Below, in pieces: positions 57,497 to 64,000 of a stretch of 64,000 nucleotides of DNA. Source of the stretch: Liopterus haemorrhoidalis (lineage: Eukaryota; Arthropoda; Insecta; Coleoptera; Dytiscidae); contig OZ020617.1 of the NCBI GenBank assembly GCA_963971575.1, positions 42,132,606 to 42,196,605 of the forward strand. The letters are read 5' to 3'. The notes below the pieces were generated by a model that was not told where the DNA came from, ran no database searches, and saw only the letters and a list, made by a program, of their open reading frames with translations. Each line of letters begins with the position of its first letter. Positions within the stretch are counted from its first letter, which is position 1. A program made the position numbers and the translations under genes.

Positions 57497-58438
57497 AGGG
57501 GATAGGCATGATTTTTTTTAAATTTTTTACTATTTATCCTCTTGTTTCATATAAACATAAAAAACAGTTTTTATTTTTATTTTTTTAATTTGAAGGCTTA
57601 AAAAAATCATAAATGTATGTCGCGCGCGAAAACGACGTGTGACGTCATACCCCTTCTAACTGACGCATGACACTACTAGCTTACCAACGTACATAGTCCG
57701 TTGTGAACTTATTTGTTTGTATAACTTTTACAGGTTATGTAAAGTTAGAGTGATTTTAATTAAAATAAAGTTTAATCCTATAAAAACAATTTATACATGT
57801 TTACCGAATTAAATTTTATATTAAAATATATAACTTATATTGCAGTATTTCAATTATGCCTCTAACGTTTTGGAACTTCATGTAAACAATGTAGTAAAAT
57901 TCTGACATCTAAATTACATAAATATTTACATTTTACAGAGTTGCAGCGTTTGTTTTCATAAAGTTATAGAATATAAAATAAAAATTACTTACAGGTCTGC
58001 TTTGACACCACGTATTTCTTCAGCACTGTAGCATTCATTATTTTTCATATATTCCATGAGCATAAATGCATCAATGTTGGGTAAATTATCACTCTGAGCC
58101 CTAACAAAATCTTTATCTGCCATTTTAATAATAAATGCGTGAAAAATTGTTTAAAAACAAATACAAAACTCTCGAACAATACAATATACACACGTGTAAC
58201 GATTATGTTGTAGCTGTATCTGTGACGTGAAACCCCTATCGTTTGACGTCATACTCAGTCGTTTTTACTCGGCAACCTTCGCTCCGTGGTCGGCTTATTT
58301 CAAATTTACAATATTTTAATTCAAAAATTTAATAATATTAATTAAAATGTGATTTTTGTTTTGTTAGGTGACATAACTAACATTAACATATCAAAATAAT
58401 GTAGTTTTAAGGAAATATAAATTTTATGCGTATCCCCT
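57497..58438. mobile_element. ISL2EU-type DNA transposon, deleted copy B
   Basis: TIRs AGGGGATAGGCATGA and AGGGGATACGCATAA (complement) with AT on both sides (57495-57496, 58439-58440), a 2 bp AT target duplication. Same termini as copy A. This copy lost the THAP start but keeps the whole first exon and part of intron 1 of the minus-strand gene. CRE palindromes: TGACGTCAT at 57640 and 58244. Confidence 0.8.
57993..58123 (-). pseudogene. First exon of the second ISL2EU gene
   Basis: From ATG at 58123: MADKDFVRAQSDNLPNIDAF, MLMEYMKNNECYSAEEIRGV, KAD, then two bases and a GTAAGT donor (57992-57987). All 43 codons are open and the donor is consensus, so the exon is well preserved. From memory, insect proteins starting '(S/D)NLPxxDAFM...' carry a YqaJ-like nuclease domain, and ISL2EU elements are described as carrying such a gene beside the transposase. 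The domain itself is not in this copy, so the function is an inference. Later exons are deleted. Confidence 0.6.
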
Positions 58439-58440
58439 AT

Positions 58441-58566
58441 TATGATTGAAGTACATTGATTACGCGGCTCAAATATACATAACTTAATCATCCGATACTT
58501 CATGCAGGGTCGTGCGGAGGATAATCTGCGTCCTTCAATCCCCCTAATATCCAAAGGGTCCGACTT
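58441..58566. other. Spacer, no feature seen
   Basis: Short GC-richer spacer between two transposons. Confidence 0.4.
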
Positions 58567-58574
58567 AGTGACGA

Positions 58575-58737
58575 CAGAGGCGCATTAAGCAATGGGCGGA
58601 CTGGGCAGCGGTCCGGGGCCCACGAAGCCGGGGAGGCCACCGAGGTCTATATACAAATATTTCCATTCAATAAAAATAATAGAGGGCCCATTTTAATATT
58701 ACCGCCCAGGGCCCCCAAGCATCTTAATCCGCCACTG
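58575..58737. mobile_element. hAT miniature element (CAGTGGCGGATTAA family)
   Basis: Right end (complement) CAGTGGCGGATTAAGATGC, left end CAGAGGCGCATTAAGCAATG. Flanks AGTGACGA and AGTGAAGA agree at 7 of 8. GGGCCC and CGGGGCC motifs inside. The right terminus is the same type as the 1.57 kb hAT at 44399. Confidence 0.85.
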
Positions 58738-58745
58738 AGTGAAGA

Positions 58746-59961
58746 TATTCGCACCCCTAGATTATGTACCTGGGCCGGGGCCCCATTCGCCCCCTCCCCT
58801 TTCAGTTAGGACTTCATATGCATTACTTCACTATGAATTCTTCATATGGTTTCTGTGTATTAATAATCTGGAGGAACTTAAAAAAAATACATAAACATTA
58901 GGGAGTAATATTGGTTTGTCAAACTGTCATTTCAAAAATTATGTAACCTAATAAATCATATTTTGCACAAATATAAATTTTCCAGGCGCCAACTAAAAAC
59001 CGTAACCAATTAGACATTTGCATATTTACTAAAATTCACCAAAATTCATCCTAAGGTATCAAATTACCCGATCTCTAAACAAGGTCTGTTTTGTATTTCT
59101 GGGAAGGGAGCAGACTTCGTCATTTAGTTTGCAATATTAGGGCAGGTCGTAGACTCCCTGTGTGTGGAGGTAGCCGCCGTTCGTCTTGTTACGTCTCTAA
59201 TGTCTCGAGACAAGTGCCTTTGTGTTAATGATGTCTACTCCTTCTCAGAATTCCTACTCTAAAGATAAGAGCATGCAGAAACACGACATAAAAATCTGCT
59301 TTATTTTGTTTAACAAGATATTTTTGTAAACAAATTAGTAAGGTTTCACGGAAATTTTTACTGAAATAGAAATATCTTCTTAGGATTTATCCTAAGGTAC
59401 TACACTGAAAGAAATTTATACTTTAATATTAAAAACACTAGTTTTCGATTTCATATTAATAGTATTTACTTTCATTCTAATGAAATTGCAAGTAAAATCA
59501 AAGTTGTCATGTTTTTGTACTTTTAAAATATACTTTTGATTTTACTTTTGATTTGAGTTTTTATTTTAAATACAAAAACTATTATCTTAAAAGAACTGAC
59601 ATTAAAACAAAGGTAGTCACTTTCATATAAAGAGCATTTACACTTGAAGCTTATGTTAAAAATAAAGTACTTTTGATTTGAAAGAACAACTAACAAAATA
59701 AAATCACTGCTTTTCTTTTAAAAAGCCATACTTTTATTTGTATTTCATTTGTAATTTTAATTCAAAAGTAAAAATTTAATTTTAATATAGTATGTTTTAA
59801 AATAATGTAAATCAATTGTAAGGATTTCAAATTAAAAGTCTTTGCTTTTAATTTTTTTGCAAAATGGGGGAACTGCGTATGTTTAGTGATCCTGTTTTGA
59901 CCGTTAAATGAAGTGTATTTAAAGTGCGTGCATATTTGTTTTATTTTGTCATTTACCTATA
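58746..59961. other. Non-coding stretch, no gene seen
   Basis: 59400-59880 is rich in ACTTTTGATTT and AAAAGTA motifs, perhaps a decayed miniature element starting TACACTGAAAGAAATTTATA. No partner end found. Confidence 0.4.
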
Positions 59962-59963
59962 TA

Positions 59964-61274
59964 CAAGGTGTCTCAAAAGAAATTTTATATTTAGTGGATC
60001 GATTAAAAAAAAAAGTAAGCCGTATATAGAAAAAATGTTTATTAATTATTAAAATACACTTTTTGGGGATTTATTTCTTAAAAATAATATCGTCTAAATG
60101 TAGACCCTCGCGTTTTCGGCACTCATTTAATCGAACAGTAAAATTACTTATGACGTCTCGGCAGTTGGACTCAGGGATGGCTGCCATTTCGTGACGGATA
60201 TTTTCTTTCAAATGCGCCAGTGAAGTCGGTTTATTGGCGTAAACTTTAGATTTAAGATAACCCCATAGGAAAAAGTCCATAGGGGTTAAATCTGGACTGC
60301 GTGGAGACCAATTTATGTCACCTCTCCGGGAGATCAATTTGCCTGAGAAAATTTCACGAACACGTGGCAGAGACATATTGGACGTGTGTGAAGTTGCTCC
60401 GTCCTGTTGGAACCATGTTCTTTGGTTATAGCCCGGAAAGTTTTGCAGTTCAGGTACCAAGAAGTTGTCTAACATCTCCACATAACGCTCTGAATTCACT
60501 ATAACTGCACGCCCCCTTTCGTCTTCAAAAAAGTAAGGGCCGATAATTCCTCGCGCCGACATCGCAACCCATTCGGTCACTTTAGGCGAATGTAGGGGTT
60601 TCTGATGTTTGCGTTTCGGATTCGTTGCACTCCAGTAGCGGCAGTTCTGCTTATTTACGTGGCCATTAAGATGAAAATGAGCTTCATCCGAAAACAAAAT
60701 GTTGGTAAACGTTGAAAATCGGTCAATCACCTGATTTACGAAATTAAGCCTCGGACTGGCATCTTGGGGCTTTAATTCTTGCACCAATTGAATTTTGTAG
60801 GGGTGCAGCTTTAGGTCTTTGTGCATAATGCGATGTAATGATGATTTATGCACATTTAAAGCACTTGCGCGCTTCCGAATTGAAAGGTTCGGGTCGTCAC
60901 GAACAGACTGATTAACATTCTCCACGTTTTCTACCGTTCTTGATGACCTAGGTCGCCCGGATTTTGATTTATCCAGCGTTGTACCAGTCTCTTGAAACTT
61001 TTTAACCCAATGTCGAATGAGAGGAATGCTTGGCGCATCATTTAAGTGGCGAAAACCTCGAATACTGCAGAATTTTCTACGCGCTACAGTCGCCGAATTA
61101 CCGTTTTTGGAAAAATCTCGCACGCATAACGCGCGGTCTGCTCCCGAGAAACGCTCCATAGCGACTGAATTCCCAAGAGCCAGGCTACCGATTGACATAA
61201 CCCCCGCGCCCCTCGGATACGTTGCGTTCACGCAGTAAGCTAAATAAATAATAAATTTCGTTTGAGACACCTTG
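59964..61274 (-). mobile_element. rosa-type (DD41D) Tc1/mariner transposon, apparently complete
   Basis: TIRs CAAGGTGTCTCAAAAGAAAT and CAAGGTGTCTCAAACGAAAT (complement), one mismatch in 20. TA on both sides (59962-59963, 61275-61276). Length 1311 bp, normal for the superfamily. Holds one uninterrupted transposase frame. Confidence 0.95.
60071..61159 (-). CDS. rosa-type (DD41D) transposase, intact frame
   Basis: Cuts and inserts its own element by binding the TIRs and using three acidic residues. The frame is open from 61285 to 60071, but 61285 is outside the element, so translation probably starts at MERFSGADRA (61159, 362 residues) or at the methionine at 61198. N-terminal helix-turn-helix regions: RALCVRDFSKNGNSATVARR and NVNQSVRDDPNLSIRKRASA, separated by the GRPRSSRTVEN linker. 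Catalytic part: ILFSDEAHFHLNG (first D), TWFQQDGATSHTS (second D) and RSPDLTPMDFFLWGYLK (third D). Forty-one residues lie between the second and third aspartates, the DD41D spacing of the rosa family. No stops or frameshifts. Activity is not proven. Confidence 0.9.
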   Translation of the reverse strand: MERFSGADRALCVRDFSKNGNSATVARRKFCSIRGFRHLNDAPSIPLIRHWVKKFQETGTTLDKSKSGRPRSSRTVENVENVNQSVRDDPNLSIRKRASALNVHKSSLHRIMHKDLKLHPYKIQLVQELKPQDASPRLNFVNQVIDRFSTFTNILFSDEAHFHLNGHVNKQNCRYWSATNPKRKHQKPLHSPKVTEWVAMSARGIIGPYFFEDERGRAVIVNSERYVEMLDNFLVPELQNFPGYNQRTWFQQDGATSHTSNMSLPRVREIFSGKLISRRGDINWSPRSPDLTPMDFFLWGYLKSKVYANKPTSLAHLKENIRHEMAAIPESNCRDVISNFTVRLNECRKREGLHLDDIIFKK

Positions 61275-61284
61275 TATTTAAACA

Positions 61285-61431
61285 ATGGACCCAGTTGAGA
61301 AAAAAAAAAGAAGATTATGCAGTGTAACTAATAATACAAAAGTATATGTGGAAGAGCCCAAAGAACAGGAGTTGTACAGTTTTCTAAAAAAACACGAGGT
61401 CTCGTGGAGCTTATTATTATTTAGAAGATAA
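61285..61431 (+). CDS. Small ORF beside the rosa element, unrecognised
   Basis: Codes MDPVEKKKRRLCSVTNNTKV, YVEEPKEQELYSFLKKHEVS, WSLLLFRR (48 residues). It is lysine/glutamate-rich with a KKKRR basic patch, and codon choice looks more protein-like than nearby chance frames. It begins 9 bp after the TA that flanks the transposon. It could be the start of a gene or of another transposon's protein. No domain recognised. Confidence 0.25.
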   Translation: MDPVEKKKRRLCSVTNNTKVYVEEPKEQELYSFLKKHEVSWSLLLFRR

Positions 61432-61740
61432 GTACTTTATGTAAATAGGAATACATTTTATCTAGTATTATTATCTATTTAGTGATTAGTAAATAATATT
61501 AGTAGATTATTAGTAGATTATTAGTAATTTTTTTTTTTTTTGTCTAAAACCTTTTCCATTTTCCAGCCTCATTTGTAGGCTAAAAAAATATTTTGTATTA
61601 TTCAATAAATTTGGTATACCTACATTTGTAATTTAATAATAAATAAATAAACAAAGAAAACATTTTTTTTTACTGCATCTTTTATTTTCAATACTATATG
61701 CATTTTATTCAACATAAACCCACTTTTAAATTAGGTAATA
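61432..61740. other. AT-rich sequence, no feature seen
   Basis: T-runs and ATTAGTAGATT short repeats at 61490-61530. Nothing else. Confidence 0.45.
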
Positions 61741-62080
61741 TGTGCAAATGCTTATTTTTGGCAAAAATCTTGCTAAAATAAACAAAAACTACTTTTCGTT
61801 CCTTAATCTACGCTTTAAAAGATTTCTTTTGATACCACGAAGCTTAATTAAAAAAATAATTATTTGTTTCAACGACACAAAAAAGTCGATATTTTTCGAA
61901 AAACTATTCCGGTTCCCATCAATTTACATTATTGAGATTTTTCTCAGATTTTTAGACCTCTCTGAGAAACAGGGTGGAGCACAAAAGTTTTTTGACACAT
62001 TTTTAGCGGAAATCCTATATAAAAAAAATTGTAATTTTCAAAATTTGATATTAAAATTTCATGTGATACACCACTTAAAA
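61741..62080 (+). repeat. R1 dispersed repeat, partial overlapping copies
   Basis: R1 blocks TTTTTGGCAAAAATCTTGC, TTTCTTTTGATACCACG, then again from an earlier block TTCCGGTTCCCATCAATTTA, GGGTGGAGCACAAAAG. A 134-codon frame across it is a chance translation of repeat sequence. Confidence 0.6.
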
Positions 62081-62249
62081 TTAAAAAAAAAAAAAAAATG
62101 GATCATCAACGACCATTACACCTCGCAGAGTGGTATTATGGTGTAAAATTTGAATTAATTGACTGTATTTCTACAAAAACGCTGCTGTAAGATTGAAAGG
62201 CTAACGATACCTTGACATGATCAATGTTATAACATCAATTAGACAACTG

Positions 62250-62480
62250 AGTTTGAAAAACATGTGGTTTCAGCAATATAGCGCTTCACGGCACACATCA
62301 CGAGTCACAATCGAAATTTTGAAGATAATTTCTCTTACTACTACTACACATCGGTCTCCAGTATCGGTGACATCGACTGGCTGTCAAGATCTCCACATTT
62401 AACAACTCCAAACTTTTCTAAGAGGGTATCTTATAGGACTCTGTACCAATAACTTAATGTTGTTTGAAAAATTTAAGAAC
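62250..62480 (+). pseudogene. DD41D-type transposase remnant
   Basis: MWFQQYSASRHTSRVTIEIL corresponds to the WFQQDGAT(S/C)HT region of the rosa-type proteins at 60.0 and 63.2 kb, with the catalytic aspartate replaced by tyrosine. In another frame GDIDWLSRSPHLTT follows, again lacking the expected aspartates. Badly decayed. Confidence 0.65.
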
Positions 62481-62907
62481 AATATTCGAACACCAGTAAT
62501 TGAAATACGGTCTGAAATAAGTGGGGGGGGGCTCACGAGATTTAGCCTTCCCATCATAAAAAAAAATCATATTTTTAAGGGAAGCATTTTTCTTTTATAC
62601 GTACGTTAACCCTTGAGAAAAAAAAATGGCCACTGAGGCCGTAAGAAAACATTCTGGGTGCGCGCCTTTTCATATGTTTATCTTAGTAATTTATTTTTGC
62701 ACATAGCATCCTGCTTGCTATATTTTGAATAAGTTCCGCGGATTACCTACTCGCACCTATTTTTCAGATTAGCGAGTCAAGAAAATTTTCTTTCTACAGT
62801 GTATATTTTCATTGTAGAGATTTTGACTGATGACCACGTTTCAAGGTCCAGGGAATCCAAAAAACCTATTTTCGATTCCAAATGCCGTCCGTCTTTGTGT
62901 GTATGTG

Positions 62908-63022
62908 TTATTGTAAAAGCCCGTATATTGGTAATCTTAGGTTTAACATTAAAATGAGTTGGTAAATCTTAGGTTTTACTGGAAAATCTTAGGATTTACC
63001 GTAGTTCGGGCTTTTACAGTAA
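62908..63022. mobile_element. 115 bp palindromic miniature element
   Basis: Ends TTATTGTAAAAGCCCG and TTACTGTAAAAGCCCG (complement) enclose repeated AATCTTAGGTTT / AATCTTAGGATTTACC motifs. It seems to split a GTGTGTATGTGT...ATATACACGGTAACTC repeat. No ORF. Confidence 0.6.
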
Positions 63023-63068
63023 CATATACACGGTAACTCAAGAACAGCGTAGCTTATGAATGCAGGTA

Positions 63069-63633
63069 ACGGGTGTTTTTTTTAGAGGTATAGAACTTTA
63101 AATTGCAATAAAACAACGATGGATTATTCGATTGACATGAATTTTTTTTTATTCGAAAGATAATCTTGTGGCATTACATTAAATCATACCAACAAGACGG
63201 CGCAACATGTCACACAGCTCGTGCCACAATCGATTTATTGAAAGACACGTTTGGTGACCGCCTAATTTCACGTTTTGGACCTGTGAATTGGCCTCCAAGA
63301 TCTTGTGATTTAACACCGCTGGACTACTTTCTGTGGGGCTATGTAAAGTCATTGGTCTATGCGGATAAGCCACAAACGCTTGACCATTTGGAAGACAACA
63401 TTCGCCGTGTTATTGCCGATATACGGCCACAAATGTTGGAAAAAGTCATCGAAAATTGGACGTCCAGATTGGACTACATCCGAGCCAGCCGTGGCGGTCA
63501 TATGCCAGAAATCATATTTAAAATGTAATGCCACAAGATTATCTTTCGAATAAAAAAAAATTCATGTCAATCGAATAATCCATCGTTGTTTTATTGCAAT
63601 TTAAAGTTCTATACCTCTAAAAAAAACACCCAT
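63069..63633 (+). mobile_element. DD41D transposon, deleted, with 112 bp terminal repeats
   Basis: Arms 63069-63180 and 63522-63633 are inverted copies over 112 bp with one mismatch (second base), starting A(C/T)GGGTGTTTTTTTTAGAG. TA on both sides (63067-63068, 63634-63635). The interior is the last third of a transposase, so the 5' part of the gene was deleted while both ends stayed complete. Confidence 0.95.
63184..63528 (+). pseudogene. DD41D transposase, C-terminal third
   Basis: SYQQDGATCHTARATIDLLK carries the second catalytic aspartate and PRSCDLTPLDYFLWGYVKSL the third, again 41 residues apart. The C-terminal part LDHLEDNIRRVIADI, VIENWTSRLDYIRASRGGH ends in IFKM and a stop inside the right terminal repeat. 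The DNA-binding region and the first aspartate are missing. The frame has no disruption. It is clearly related to, but distinct from, the intact rosa-type protein 2 kb to the left (different TIRs and sequence). Confidence 0.85.
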
Positions 63634-63635
63634 TA

Positions 63636-64000
63636 TAACTCGATATACGCCGGTTCAATTTAAGATGATTCACTTTTATGCCTGGCTGAATTAACTGTCG
63701 TATGCCTGGGATTCCCCGATCTGATCGAGAAAGTACCGCGACAACTGGACTGGACAGCGCTCCAGTATCATCGTGTATAAGTATCAAAATACAAAATACG
63801 GAGAAAATATGTATTACAAGAATTCGAGTTTAAGAAGTTCACCGTGTTCAAAAATCCCACATTTTACAAAGTTACAGAAAAATTTGACTGTGAGAAATTG
63901 GAGATATAGATTATTTCTATATTTAAAATCCGATCTTGTCGCAAAAATTTCCGAAAAAATTGGAGATATAGAAAAAATTGACTTATAGGAGCTCGAGTTA
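63636..64000. other. No feature seen
   Basis: AT-rich sequence to the end of the window. A short GAGATATAGA direct repeat occurs near 63899 and 63963. Confidence 0.45.

Noticed and set aside
61742..62146. 134-codon plus-strand frame
   Set aside because: Lies in R1 repeat sequence that has stops in other copies. F/I/K-rich composition is AT-driven.
1..64000. Bacterial or organelle origin
   Set aside because: No bacterial-type operons, rRNA or tRNA clusters. Transposon families, splice signals and SINEs are those of animals.

Overview
This is eukaryotic, AT-rich, non-coding DNA from an animal, almost certainly an insect. The transposons are those typical of insect genomes (mariner DD34D, rosa-type DD41D, Tc1, hAT, Tigger/pogo, ISL2EU, RTE/Jockey-like non-LTR elements, tRNA-derived SINEs). 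Candidate coding pieces outside transposons look like exons with splice sites, and there are no operons or ribosome binding sites. The window reads as intronic or intergenic sequence built from repeats nested in repeats.

Host-gene evidence is thin. The best candidate is a GC-rich exon on the minus strand (22086-22304) with good splice signals. A possible last exon lies at 50698-50800 (minus). A 48-codon ORF sits at 61285-61431 (plus). None is recognised.

Layout. 0-7 kb: a hAT-like end, a ~175 bp tandem repeat, fold-back repeats and CRE/TATA-like sites. 7.6-9.4 kb: a mariner element split by a solo LTR. 10.5-18 kb: hAT miniature elements carrying a shared minisatellite, and a 1.3 kb hAT with a dead transposase. 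18-19 kb: a deleted mariner and a retrotransposon tail. 19.8-20.8 kb: an unclassified element with 8 bp target duplications. 22-23 kb: the exon, then a Tigger-type element. 26-30 kb: two copies of a ~1 kb unclassified repeat (called R1 here), one with a nested TIR element. 31.3-33.3 kb: a Tc1 element with a hAT miniature element inside its transposase. 34.5-40 kb: retrotransposon fragments, three hAT elements or remnants, and a SINE. 40.6-41.8 kb: a ~167 bp tandem array. 43.5-48.6 kb: an RTE fragment, a 1.57 kb hAT, and a second copy of the hAT miniature element. 49.7-50.7 kb and 57.5-58.4 kb: two deleted ISL2EU copies. 52.2-54.8 kb: mariner and Jockey-like fragments and a 121 bp satellite. 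55.4-57.1 kb: more R1. 60.0-61.3 kb: a rosa-type transposon with an intact transposase. 63.07-63.63 kb: a deleted relative with 112 bp terminal repeats.

No pathway is encoded. The interaction between units is insertion history: target-site duplications and interrupted reading frames show which element landed in which. The only long open reading frame with a complete catalytic signature is the rosa-type transposase. The two ISL2EU copies together show the ends of two convergent genes, one with a THAP domain and one resembling the nuclease-type gene known from that superfamily.
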